From Ostrinia nubilalis (lineage: Eukaryota > Arthropoda > Insecta > Lepidoptera > Crambidae), in the NCBI RefSeq assembly GCF_963855985.1, contig NC_087110.1:9229001-9293000 (forward strand): a stretch of 64,000 bases of DNA, read 5' to 3'. Each line of letters opens with the position of its first letter. Position 1 is the stretch's first letter. Below the pieces are notes generated by a model. That model made no database searches and was not told the origin of the DNA. It worked only from the letters and a program-made list of their open reading frames with translations. A program made the translations under genes and the position numbers. This document shows, in pieces, positions 12,531 through 24,720 of this stretch.

Positions 12531-12947
12531 GTAGAAAGAAAAACAACCCTTTAAGCCCTGCGAATCGAAACATAATAGAAATAGATCTAGCGCTTAATTC
12601 AGTCAGTGGCTTAGGTTTAATGGGCTACCAAGCCATTGCAGCTTATTTCGTGTTAAATCAAAATTTTAATCAAACACCTTCTCATTTCTAAGTTCACGTT
12701 ACGTTATCAACGCACAAAGAATCAAACAGCGGTTATTAGCAAAGAAAATAATTACAAAATGCAAAGGAATGAAGGAGAAACTGGGAAAACGTAATTGATG
12801 TGTTCAACTATTCATATCATAGCATAGGGCTACCACATCAAGCTTGACTCTGGACACCAACTAAAACTTTGTAACCATTGGAGAAATCAAATCCAGTACC
12901 TCTAAATTTAACAGGAAATCTTACCACTAAGATACTATACTGTATAC

Positions 12948-13684
12948 TGTTGTTCCCAACGAGTCACACTTGTTACTCACTGGGAAAAAATCCCATCATG
13001 TCACACTGTTACTCGTTAGCACTGTCATCTGTTTACCTATGTTCCCAACTGTGCACGCATCAAGTACCTTTAAGGCTTCCACAGACCAAACGCGGGTCAG
13101 AAGCAGTGCGGGTCAGTTGCAGCGCGGCTGAGGCACACTGAAAGCAGCGCAGTTTCAAAGCGGTTGCCAAAAATTTAAATATTCGAAAACCGCTTTCAAC
13201 GCCCTGCTACCGCCCTGCGTCCGGTGTGTCATGCATGCTAATATGGCCGCCATAGTAATACAACAGCGCAGGCCCGCGTTTGCGCCGCGGCGCGCCGCTT
13301 CTGTCCCGCACCCGCGCCGCTTCGTTTGTATTTCGGCAGTTGCAGTGCGGCGCGGTTGGAGCGCGGGCCCGCGTTCAAATTTGGTGTGACATACTTCAAA
13401 GAGTTTCTTGTATTACAACTTGCGCGGGCCGGCATTCAAACTGCGCTGCTACTGCCCTGCATTTGGTCTGCCCAAGGCTTTAATGTCTAGAGAAAGATAA
13501 TTCTTTAAAAATTTACAACGTGTACAATACATTAAAAATCAAAATACATAATTAATGTAACTAAAGCTTACTGACAGAAAAGACAAAAGGTTAGGAAGAC
13601 TAACGAGTAACAGTGTGACTTGATGGGATTTTTCCCCAACGAGTCATAGTGTCACTCGTTTTGGTGTGACTGATTAGGAACAAG
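12948..13684. mobile_element. Foldback element with a nested MITE
   Basis: The outer arms, 12948-13020 and 13592-13684, are inverted copies. Both hold the blocks CCCAACGAGTCA, AAAATCCCATCA and ACTGTTACTCGTTAG. The inner part is interrupted by the GC-rich MITE at 13070-13483. It has no coding capacity. Confidence 0.65.
13070..13483. mobile_element. GC-rich MITE nested in the foldback element
   Basis: The imperfect terminal repeats share CAGACCAAA followed by a GCGGG/GCAGG-type block, and both ends carry TTAA. The interior is rich in GCGCGG runs, unlike the AT-rich surroundings. The GC-rich open frames on both strands come from composition. Confidence 0.55.
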
Positions 13685-13699
13685 TTTTTTTTACAATCA

Positions 13700-14165
13700 A
13701 AATTAAACTAATCCGCATATGCATAAAATTATTTGCGAGGAGACGCTAGTCGTATAATACATTATTTATTATTTATTTATTAAATTATACATAAACATTT
13801 GCACACCGCTGCAACACCCGGCAGAACGTAATTTCGAACGGGCTTTGATTTTTTTTTTCGCAAATAAAATTACATAATTTGATTTAATTTATGCTATCGT
13901 AAATACGCAAGTACAAATTAATACGAAAGCAAGTAATTTGGGATTAATTTGACAGGTGACCGAGCTACATGACATCATGTCAAATAATGTCAATCATAAC
14001 AGATGAATAAAGTAGGTATTTCAGTTATTTTATAACTTGAAAAAATCGAACGGCCCAAGGCGGGAATGGAATGGAACCCACGAAAGTTTTTCAACTTTAA
14101 CACTTTACCAAGATGATCCAATGACGATGATGGTGATATCCTATACAATACAATGTAAATAACGC
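13700..14165. other. No gene seen
   Basis: AT-rich unassigned DNA. Confidence 0.45.
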
Positions 14166-14181
14166 CACCTATTCCCTACAT

Positions 14182-14478
14182 CCGCAGAAGAACCAAAGTA
14201 ACCGACATAGCTCGCAGAATTGCTAAAATCAAGTGGCAGTGGGCGGGGCACATAGCTCGTAGAGACGATGGCCGTTGGGGCAGGAAAGTTCTCGAGTGGC
14301 GACCACGGGCTGGAAGACGTAGCGTGGGCAGACCTTGTAGGTACTAGGTGGACCGACGATCTGGTAAAGGTCGCGGGAAGAGCCTGGATGCGGGCAGCGC
14401 AGGACCGTTCATTGTGGAAAACCTTGGGGGAGGCCTTTGTCCAGCAGTGGACGTCATTTGGCTGAAACGACGACGACG
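14182..14478 (+). mobile_element. 5'-truncated RTE insertion with exact target duplication
   Basis: This 297-bp copy matches the last part of the full-length RTE at 32663-32950, including the segments encoding KWQWAGHIARR and LGEAFVQQWTS. It ends in an (ACG)n tail. The 11-bp direct repeat ATTCCCTACAT flanks it at 14171-14181 and 14479-14489. The truncation and the duplication are signs of target-primed reverse transcription. Confidence 0.85.
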
Positions 14479-14792
14479 ATTCCCTACATAAGAAAAAAAA
14501 GCTTGTACTATTTTCAGCAGCTTGTGGCAGCCCTATAGTATCGTACAACCGAGGGATATTATTAAGCGATCACTGACTCGTTAGCCATTCAGCTACGTCC
14601 ATAAATAAGCAGATAACAAAAGATTATAACTTGCACTTGCTAATTAAAACATCGCTAGTTTGGTTCAAAAATGTCATTTTTCCAGTGAAAGTGATTCATG
14701 CAACATAAAAAGCAGTGGAGTTTTTGTATCAAGACTAGTTTTAGCCCGCGGCTTCGCCCACGTGAAATTCGGTTATCGTTCGTTCGTTCGTT

Positions 14793-14955
14793 TCAGCCGA
14801 AAGACGTCCACTGCTGTACAAAGGCCTCCCCCAAGGATTTCCACAAAGACCGGTCCTGCGCCGCTCGCTTCCAGGCACCTCCCGCGACCCTCACCAGATC
14901 GTCGGTCCACCTAGTGGGTCGCCACTCAAGAACTTTCCTGCCCCAGCGGTTCCGT
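14793..14955 (-). mobile_element. RTE 3' end (reverse)
   Basis: The minus strand encodes RWTDDLVRVAGGAWKRAAQD and ends VQQWTSFG, then carries a (CGAA)n tail at 14780-14792. It has the same tail type and the same C-terminus as the full-length copy at 29792. It abuts an older LINE fragment at 14964. Confidence 0.75.
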
Positions 14956-14963
14956 CTCCTTTT

Positions 14964-15187
14964 TGCGAGTGTTCCACTGATGATGTCAGTCATGAGCAGT
15001 CTGCCCATCATATCTTGTGGGAGTGTGATCTTTGGAAACATGAACGTGATATAATGCTTAATTCAATACAACATACATCTGTTTCCGCAATTTATTACAC
15101 CGATCTTGTCGCGACAAGGAAAAATTTCCGTGCTTTTAAGCGATTTTGTGAAAAATATTATTGGCAGGTAGTTGCTAATTGCTCATA
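14964..15187 (+). mobile_element. LINE C-terminal zinc-knuckle fragment
   Basis: An open frame reads CECSTDDVSHEQSAHHILWE followed by C and runs to a stop after a VVANCS end. The C-x-C ... H-H ... C pattern with a hydrophobic ILWEC ending is the usual C-terminal zinc knuckle of R1/jockey-type LINE polyproteins. The reverse transcriptase itself is absent, so this is a 5'-truncated remnant. Confidence 0.6.
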
Positions 15188-15239
15188 AGATAGGCCCCCT
15201 TAATTTAATTTATTGTCCGTGGTGCAAAATCTTTTCTTA

Positions 15240-15475
15240 AAGGTTTTAAACCATTGTTTGTCACCTGTCATCCGCTTTGCAATGGAGGGAAATCGAACCT
15301 TAATTTCGAACTCCTCCTATGTTCTTCTGATTAATTTCGTTGCGGGTCCAATGACAGTTTAACTTTCCCCCGGGACAAACTTGACCTTCATTGGTTGGGT
15401 TTTTGTGGCGGTCAAGCTGTAGATCCTGGCTACACAGGAGTTGCAGTGGTGGGAACGAGAGGTGGGAATAGTCCC
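15240..15475 (+). repeat. Interspersed repeat family B, longer copy
   Basis: Shares its whole length with 20992-21238, including the upstream blocks CTTAAAGGTTTTAAACC and CTTTGCAATGGAGGGAA and the family B core. Confidence 0.65.
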
Positions 15476-15587
15476 GTGCCCCAGCGGCCATCAGCTCTAC
15501 GAGCTATGTGCCCCGCCTGAAATTCGGTTATAGAAAAACTTTATAGCGCCCCTGTCTCAAAAACCAGAATGAAAACTATCTTATCTT

Positions 15588-15750
15588 TTTTCATCATCAT
15601 CATCATCATTTCAGCCACAGGACGTCCACTGCTGAACATAGGCCTCCCCAATGATTTTCATATCGCCCGGTTGGTAGCGACCTGCGTCCAGCGCCTTCCT
15701 GCTGACGTCCGACGACTTCGTGGACGTCCTATGGTTGAGATGATGATGAT
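15588..15750 (-). mobile_element. RTE-like LINE 3' end (reverse)
   Basis: (CAT)n followed by TTTCAGCCACAGGACGTCC and ACTGCTGAACATAGGCCTCC is the complement of the (ATG)n-tailed RTE subfamily. It is truncated after about 130 bp. Confidence 0.65.
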
Positions 15751-16264
15751 GATGATGAAAAGGTGCCATACGGACAGAATTACTTTCGCATTAGTACGGA
15801 TTCTTGTTACCAAGTATAATTTGGAACTGTTTTGTCGGTTTTAATTTGGCAATAGAAATTAATTCCTCATACTTCATGAAAATGCATGATCTTTAAGTTG
15901 GTAGTTTAATAAAGCGACTAATGAATTTTGATTTATTGGATTCAAACTGATGCATGACTAAATAGCTTGTTAGGCGTCGACTCGACTGTAAATAAAATCT
16001 ATGACTAATATTATAGCTGAAGAGTTTGTTTGCTTATTTATTTGAAAAAAAAAAACTTGTTGGAGCTTTATAATTGCTTGTTCCCCGTTTCTTACAGGAA
16101 CTGTTTTTACAGGAAATGTTTTTTTAGGATCCCGTTTAGTAGTATACGTGTTTTAATATTAACGTTCACACGAACATGCCGTTTGCAGTGTCCCGCAAAA
16201 AACCGATCCAATCGTAATTCGAATTTCAAACACATTTTCACGAGAGTCCAGTTTTGCGAGATCC

Positions 16265-16404
16265 TATTTTACTGGATTACCGTGGAAACCAGCCCGAAGG
16301 CTACCTATATCACGCTACGACCAATAGGAGCAGAGCATCGTTGAAAATGTTGCACTGGAAAAATATTAATTTTTACTCGTACGAAGTCGCGGGCACAGCT
16401 AGTT
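16265..16404 (+). mobile_element. Helitron-like 3' end
   Basis: CCAATAGGAGCAGAGCA, a spacer, ACTCGTACGAAGTCGCGGGC and a final ACAGCTAGTT match the Lep1-type end. The upstream limit is not defined. Confidence 0.5.
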
Positions 16405-16914
16405 AAACAATTTACGCCACATTGGGTGTGAATTATAAACATCAATATTTATATTTAATTTAATATTACTTAAGGCCTGCTTCATTGATTAACTAATGAA
16501 AGCCTATTAATAACTTATTATGTCAAATAAACTACAAATTTTTGTTTCACAGAATATCTGGCAAGTCACAGGTATCCAGTAACATATAACATTTATCAGG
16601 ATGATCATATAAAATATACCTAGGCCTTTTCTATACAGAAACGACTGAAAAAAAAAACAGCCAAGTGCGAGTCGGACTCAAGAGTAAGGATTCCGTATCT
16701 GATCTCTTTCATTGATTTTTCTAACCGTCAAATAAACCGTCAAGTTTGAGCTAAGTATAACCTTTGACGTAGATACAGGGTAATTTTTCAGGGTTACCTT
16801 TATAGGAATTTTTCTGAAAATAATTCCTGAAAACACGAAAAAATTTAATTGTTAGCGATAGCAAATTCTTGTAGAAAAAGATCGTATTTTTTCCTCACCC
16901 ACTATTGAATCCTA

Positions 16915-17125
16915 CATCGTACTCCTCCTATGTTCTTCTGATTAATTTCGTTGCGGGTCCAATAATAGTTCAACTTTCCTCCGGGACAAACTTGACCTTC
17001 ACTGGTTGGGTTTTTATTGGCGGTCAAGCTGTAGATCCTGGCTACACAGGATATGCAGCGGTGGGAACGGGAGGTGGGAAATTCCCACTTTGGAAGAAAT
17101 TCACATTTCCCACTAGGAATAGTCC
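16915..17125 (+). repeat. Interspersed repeat family B
   Basis: Has the core blocks. A small local duplication (TTCCCAC...AATTCAC...TTCCCAC) is present at its 3' end. Confidence 0.6.
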
Positions 17126-17439
17126 CGAAATATTGATCCTACATTAAAAGTTCTTCATAATCATAAGTACTTCCTGAAAAATTGGCAACAGTTTGAAAAA
17201 TTAACCTTTTTTATGAAGCACCAATATCTGTTACAAATATTATCCATTTTATGTAACAAGCCCGCTTTTAATAACAAGGGAAATTGGGTTTATGTGTTCA
17301 TTGTTAGCCGTTACGTGAAAAGTGTTCGCCTATTGTGTAACATCTGCCTGTTTGTGCCTATTGTATTCTGATGGTGACCTTGGGGTGCTTTTAATGTTTT
17401 GGCGGAACATTTATCATGGGGAGTTGATAACAGTTAAGT

Positions 17440-18060
17440 TCTTGAAATATGCAAGGTGTAGAAAAATGAGAGATGATTTTGGAGCTTAAATACAAAGCTT
17501 TTTTTGGTTAAAACTCTGAGAAAATTCCTTGAAAGAATTAGGGCAGAGAGGGCATTGAAAACTAGGGTATTGGGCTGGCAGAGATGTATCGATAGAAAAC
17601 TTTAACAGAAATCTGGGGGCACGGCAGTGCCCCCACCAAGTCGAGCAAAAAAGCGGCACGGCCGTACCATCCTTTTCTCGAAGCAATTCAGGCCATTTTC
17701 GACCGCCTGTAACTTCGTTGTGGATAAAACTAGAAGGCTGAATTTTCATTAGCTATGCAGGCATTGTAAAGACACGGTATATTTAAAATTTCATTCAATT
17801 TGAACCAGTAGTTTAAGAATTATAACGGGTCAAAGTTACTTAATTTTGTCACTCACTGACTGACTCACTGACTCACTGACTCACCGATCATCAAAACTCT
17901 AAGGCACTTCTAGCAGACCTAGAAGCTTCAAATTTGGAATATAAGTAGTGTTTGGTGTATGAATCAAGGAAAAACTTAAATATTTGGGGGCACGGTAGTG
18001 CAACCGCCAAGTCGAGTAAAATTTTTCAATTTCGGTCCAGTTTTCTAGATACATAACTGC
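17440..18060. repeat. Degenerate dispersed repeat with CACTGACT tract
   Basis: Two blocks of the form GGGGGCACGG(C/T)AGTGC followed by CAAGTCGAG occur at 17615 and 17985. A tandem tract of CTGACTCA-type units lies at 17851-17883. It resembles Helitron-type lepidopteran repeats, but I cannot fix its ends. Confidence 0.4.
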
Positions 18061-18087
18061 TGTCTACAAAATACAAAAAGAAATGAG

Positions 18088-18407
18088 ATCCCATCAAAAA
18101 CAATACTTGTCAAAAAAACCAAGTCTCGCAACTCAGTTGTTCTACGGTAAAAAGTTGTGAGATCCATGTAATACCAAGTCCAGGCCAGGAAATCTTTAAC
18201 GTTTTACATAAATATATTGACTTGGCCATCGCATGAAAACACGTGTAAATTAAATTATTTAGTGCGATGGCCAAGTCAATAATTTATGTAAAACGTTAAA
18301 GATTTCCTGGCCTGGACTTGGTATTACATGGATCTCACAACTTTTTACCGTAGAACAACTGAGTTGCGAGACTTGTTTTTTTTGACAAGTATTGTTTTTG
18401 ATGGGAT
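18088..18407. mobile_element. Near-perfect foldback MITE, about 320 bp
   Basis: The left arm (from 18088) and right arm (to 18407) are almost exact inverted copies of about 135 bp. Examples are GATTTCCTGGCCTGGACTTG and GTGAGATCCATGTAATACC with their complements. They are separated by a loop of about 40 bp. The ends are ATCCCATC/GATGGGAT. The arm match suggests recent origin. Confidence 0.8.
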
Positions 18408-19033
18408 AAAAATATACTACAAAAATACCTTAACTTTTCGTACACAAAAAGGCATTTCATATTATGCAAAGATTTTCATGGATATTTTATGTAGTGGAAG
18501 GTACCTAAAGAACCTACCATGAGCACTTTAAACAAATGAACGATACTTAAAAATAACAATAGAACGCGAAAATTGTTTCAACCCATACAAAAACCAGTAA
18601 CGCTTGTTAATTCTGAAAAATTGTCGCTTGTTTATTTGTGTTTTAGTTTGTGTCTTGTTCTGCATTAAAAAAAATGATATTTACTCATAATTTTATTCAA
18701 AGAAAAAATAACTATGAATAAAGTAGGTACTACTTATTCAAAGTTTAGGATATCCCATATCTGGCAGGAACTGAATCATCCACAAGGACCACAAGTCTCA
18801 ACACCCTAATAATTTAAAATTATTAATTACATACCTGACACATGATTATTTCATTATTCGCATCTCACTGATGATGTCGCTATAGTATTCTTTCACAACT
18901 TCAACGACACTACAAAATCACTGAACATTTTTAATTTCTCACACATAAATCAAATACATAAGCGTATCAGTTTTTCTATTTATCACACAAAATCATAGTA
19001 TTTTATATTGTTTAAATTAAATAAATTTAAATA

Positions 19034-22000
19034 CTAGGATTGCAGACAAAGAGCAGGTTTCGAGACAAAACAAAACATGTCATCGTCATGTGCGTCGCGG
19101 TTCTGACTGTTGCGAGTTCGCATAATATCAAATTGTCGCGGTCCAACTCCTACACGCTCCTGTGAGCCTGGTACACACAGGCACTGTTTACTCTTAATGT
19201 AGATATTTTTGAAAGTGATTAACTTATTAAAAATAATAAGAAAGAACCCAGATTTATTGGAAACCATAAAGTTTCGCTACCTTTGAAAAATGTGTGATTT
19301 TTTGTCCAGAAACCTTAGCCAGTTACCTTGAAAATTGGCTTAGGGGCGACAGACACTGCCTTTCTTAGCTACTACCTTTTGCCCAAGACTTCTTCGTCTC
19401 CCACAAGAAAAATAACACCCAGGAATAATTTAGAATACTTAATATTACTATGGTCTTATGTGTGCCATTTTGCAAAGTTACATCAAAATCCGTCCAGTAG
19501 TTTTTGCAAAAAACATCTTTAAGTATGTAACTTACAAATCACTTAAATAACGATAATATTAAAAGTTCCTATGAAACAACTATTGCGAATTAAAACAGTT
19601 ATATTAATGATAGATCGCCCGGTGCTTTGTCCTGCTGGAAGCTCTTCTGGAAGGACTGGTCTTTTGTTCTAAACGTCCTGCCAGAAGATTATCGCAAGTC
19701 CTGCCCGCAGTACGCAATTTGTACGTGTTTGCTTGCTGGTCCTTCCAGCAGTACGGTGACCTTCAAATTTGAACTCATCCTCACCAGAAGTAGTAAACAC
19801 TTGGTTAGTGTTTATTAAATAAAAAGTCATGTCGTAGAATCATTTTGTTTAACCAGTATTTTACTTTTCTTAATATATTATAAACTTGTTTATCTTCTTT
19901 CAACTTAACTAATAGGAACTATAATAAGGAACTTTAAATTAATTACTTTGGTACGTCACTTTGTATTAGAAATTACACCTATCACTTACAAATACACTAC
20001 AAATTAAAAACAAAAACAAGAAATAAATTATAAATGTTTGATTAGGCTGGAATACTTCACATTCATTATAATATTATCGCCAAAATGTTGCCGACTCCAC
20101 GCCCGGCGCGTCAAAATGTGTCGCGCGAGCGCGAACGCGCTGCCCCCGTGTATACTCGTGCGCCATCGGGCTCCGACTAACGGTTAGTCGCGTTTTTCGA
20201 TCTTGGGCACTATTGGGTGAAAGAGAGAGAAACACTCTATTTTTTCGTGTAAATTTGAAATTTGTACAATGTATACTTACGAAACTGTGATCTTTTAATT
20301 TTGCGTCCTACCGGAAGTACTTTAAGTCCTGCTGGCAGGACTCCGGGCGATCTATCATTAAATCTGTGTTTTATTGTTGCTATCTGTATCAATCTAGGCG
20401 CGTGGGCAGCCAAGACAGCACCAGTTTATTGCTCCTTAGTTGATTTGGCATTGACAATGATATATTCATTCCATGTCCAACTCACTTCCATTCCACTTGA
20501 CATTGGCACAAATCAACCTGTTAAAGAGGTTTGATTAACCGCCTCTGTGGTTTAGTGGTAAGACAGCCTGATTTAGGTCCCGGGTTTGATTCCTAGTGGA
20601 GACAGTTTTTTCTAAGTCCGCCTGGCTAGCTACCACCATCTTACCTAAGTGTGTCGCGGATTTCGGGTGATCTGTGGTTGAGGATTTCGGGTGAAACTAG
20701 CTTCCACCTTCGGCCTGATCATCACTTTCCATCAGGTGAGTGAGGTGCAGGCGTTGTAAATTTAAAAAGAATACGGAGAAGATTACTCCCTGCCAAGTGG
20801 CTATTATGTTTAGCTCGTCGGGTCAACATAAAGAAGTATAGACCAAATCCTCCATTTGTCTGGTAAGGAGGGTCGTACCCTACAGTAGAGACTGGAGACT
20901 AAGTAACTTGATGAAGATGATGATAAAAGTTAAAAATTCACAACTAAGAAAAGTCACATACTTTCCACTGCATAATCGTTAAAGGTGCATAATCTTTTCT
21001 TAAAGGTTTTAAACCTTTGTTTGTCACCTGTCATCTGCTTTGCAATGGAGGGAAGTCGAACCTTAATTTCGAACTCCTATGTTCTTCTGATTAATTTTGT
21101 TGCGGGTCCAATGACAGTTTAACTTTCCCCCGGGACAAACTTGACATTCATTGGTTGGGTTTTTGTGGCGGTCAAGCTGTAGATCCTGGCTACACAGGAG
21201 TTGCAGTGGTGGGAACGAGAGGTGGGAATAGTCCCGATACTTTCCACTACGGATGATGATGATGTTGAAGTAAAAAGTGAGACTTACCCGGATATATCTG
21301 TCTAGATCAGGTGGTATCTCGCCTTCGAGCTCCGGGGCAGAGTCTTCTTTCTTCTCCTGTGCGGCTGTGGCATTGTTCTCGCCCAGGGCTCCACCCCTGG
21401 CGAAGCTTACTCGAGCCTTCGCTGCTTCCACCCCGCGCTCGCCATTTTGGATCTGAAAGAAGATTTGATCTCTGAGTGAAGAACGAAAGAAAGAAAGAAA
21501 CCGCGTTTGTGGTCTAGTGGTAAAACCACCTGCTTCAGACGCAGAGGTCCCGGGTTCGAATCCCAGTGGGGGCAGATTTTTCTGTTCGGTTTGGTTGGTG
21601 GTAGGGCTTGTTCTAAGTCCACCTGGCTAGCTACCACCATCTTACCTAAGTCTGTCGCCATAACAACAGTGTTAACAGCATTGTTGTGTTCCGGCAGTTA
21701 GAGGCAGTTCCTCTGTGGTTGAGGATTCCGGGTGAAGCTCGCTTCCACCTTCAGCCTGATCATCACTTACAATCAGGTGAGATACAGGGCAAGCGCTTCC
21801 TCGTTGTTGATAAAAAAATATTTATTGCAATGGACATCACAAACTTATTGCAATGGACATCACAAAAGACAAAAGAGGTAAATAAAAAAAACAAGACAGA
21901 GGTAACACATAAAACATACAATGGAAGAGAAAGTAAACTGAGCAGTGCCACCCTGTCGCACAGCGATGCCCATCACAATGGGACCCCAACCCCACTCAGC

Positions 22001-24683
22001 ATATGCCGTGACTCACGGTGAGGAAGGCCACGACGCTGGTCTTCAGTGTGCCCCATGCCGAGTAGGAGTCACGGACACTAAGCAGCTATGCAATATGCAT
22101 GCATATCCTATAATGAATAGGTTGAGGAGTAGTGAGGAGTGGTTTGTGAGTATTACTTAAGTAGTTATTGACTTCAGTTCCTGAAGCATCCAAAAGCCGT
22201 TTTTTTCCGGGGTTGTGCTTATGTGAGATTTTAAATTGAAATTCTGCAAGGCACTTTTTCACATTTTGTTTAGAGATTAATGTCGGTCATGTTTGATAGT
22301 TTAATTAAACGCCCTAGTTGTAGGATTTTTCATTTTACGTCTATATTTAGAAGTTGCTCTGTATTATTTTGCTAGCATATTACACAAGTACCTACAGATT
22401 ACAATCAAGTGGAATTTAACCAGAAGCCGTCACGGCACACGAACTGAAACGTTTGTTTTTCCGTTTAATAACCTGTCAAGAAACCAATTATGTGCTTATT
22501 CAGACGTAGGTAGCCTGTGTGGCCTGAAGTGACCACTGACCGTTTGACTTTCGATATCGGGCCATACGATCGGCCTGATAGCACCCGATAAGTAATGGGT
22601 TGGGGAATATTATAAAGGGTTAGTGACGTCATAAGTACCTACTTAGAAGTAGTTTAGTACCTTGCTATAGCCGTTTTTATGGGTATCATCGACAGGTGAG
22701 GAGGATACGGTATCATAATCATACTTTTCTGATAAAGGCGTCTCCCGAAAGTATAAACACTGACCATTACCAATAAACCTCTTAAGGCCAGACCAGGGCA
22801 GACTGGACGGACGACACAGGCAGAAAAGTCTCGGGAGATTTGGGATGCTTCATGGCGAAGACCAGCAATAAAAGTAAACGATGTCTATTGCATTACAGAA
22901 ATATAAAAATGGCAAAACCAGGCAATCCTATGTACAGACATGGGAAAAGATGGTGTCAAGGTAAAGGTTGTAAAAGTTCCTGGCTAGTGGCTACCATTCA
23001 GCCAAAAAGTTTTGGGGCATTTCCTTTATTCCATAAGTACACGTGCCAATAAATATTTTCGAGGTTTCAGGCTTTAGCAAGGCCAGAAGCGTTATCTGAA
23101 CTGGAACCCTCGGTCCACTCACAAATGATTAGATTAGACATTAGCACAAAACATGCTTCATTTGTTTCATTCGACCTCCAATGTACAGACTGCACATCAG
23201 ACCATACATTTTATAATAAAAAATTATGACAAAAAACTTAAAACTGTTGGCATCTTCTTGGACCTTTGTAAGGCTTTTGACACGGTCTCTGTTCCCATTC
23301 TTCTTTCAAAACTTGAACTCATTGGCGTGAGAGGTGTTGCTCTTGATATGTTCCACAGTTACCTCAGCGATCGTAGGCAGTATGTTGTTGTTGATGGATT
23401 TAAGAGTAAAGAGGAGCATGTCACTTTCGGTGTGCCTCAGGGCAGTGTTCTTGGGCCAACCCTCTTCTTAATTTATGTCAACGACTTGTGCAACTCTTCC
23501 TTACAAAATTGTAAGATTATCACTTACGCCGATGATACTGTTCTTCTTGTCCATGGCCGCAACTGGCAAGAGGTGTGTGCCTTTGCCGAGAGTGCTTTAT
23601 CAGCGGTAATCAAGTGGCTTTGTGCAAATCTTCTCACGCTTAATGTATCCAAAACTAAATTTATAGCCTTTGCTCCACACACACCATCTAAACCACCAGA
23701 TTCCTTTTCAATTCGGGCTCACTCTTGTGCTGAAAACCCTTCTTCTCCCTGCAACTGTACTTACATAGAACGTGCTTATACAATGAGATATCTCGGAGTC
23801 CTGATTGATAGTGCAATGACTTGGAGGCCGCATATTGAATCTGTAGTATCTCGGGCAAGGAAGCTTATTTTTGTTTTTAAAAGACTGCGTCCAGTTGCTG
23901 ACTTCCAATGTCTTAAAGTTGTCTACTATGCACTGGCCCAATCTATTTTATCTTATTGTATAAGTTCTTGGGGTGGAGCGGCAAAGACTCACTTGTTGAG
24001 GTTGGAAAGAGCACAAAGAGCTATTTTGAAGGTCTTAGCTGGAAAACCTGTTCGATTTCCTACATCTGAGGTATATTCCATCTGTAAAGTCTTGACTATA
24101 CGGCAACTCTTTGTTCTTGCGGTCGTCCTTCGTAAGCACTCCCAGCTTCAATTTGACCCTACTATTATGGCACTTCGTCGTCAATATCATGTCTGCATAA
24201 TTGAACCACGTCGGACTACACTAGCGAGTAGCCATTTTTATCATATAAGCTCCATGCTGTATAATAAACTAAATAAAAAAATAAATATTTACCCTCTGCC
24301 TTCCTACAAATGCAAACTCAAATGTATCGAATTATTATGCTCTTTATCATACGAAGAAACCGAAACACTTATCAAGCAATCGTTCTAATTTTCAGACCCA
24401 CACACACACACACACATTCACTACACTCCACACTCACTACACTCTACACCCACTACACTAACACTCACTAAACTTCACTAGTTCCTAGTAGATTTTTAGT
24501 CTTTTTTTTGTAAAAAAATTATTTATTGTTAATTTTTTTGCTTTTTTCTTAATTTGGATGTACTTTATAAAATTATGTAAGTATTGTTTCTTGGAGGAGG
24601 GCGTTGATCCCTGCGACACAGTTTTATACTTCTGCAGGGGTCATCGTTTTTTCATTGTATTATGTACCCTTGTACTACTATAA

Positions 24684-24720
<37 letters not shown>

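Noticed and set aside
13238..13483. Arg/Ala/Cys-rich open frames on both strands
   Set aside because: They result from the GC-rich MITE composition; there is no domain and no splice context.
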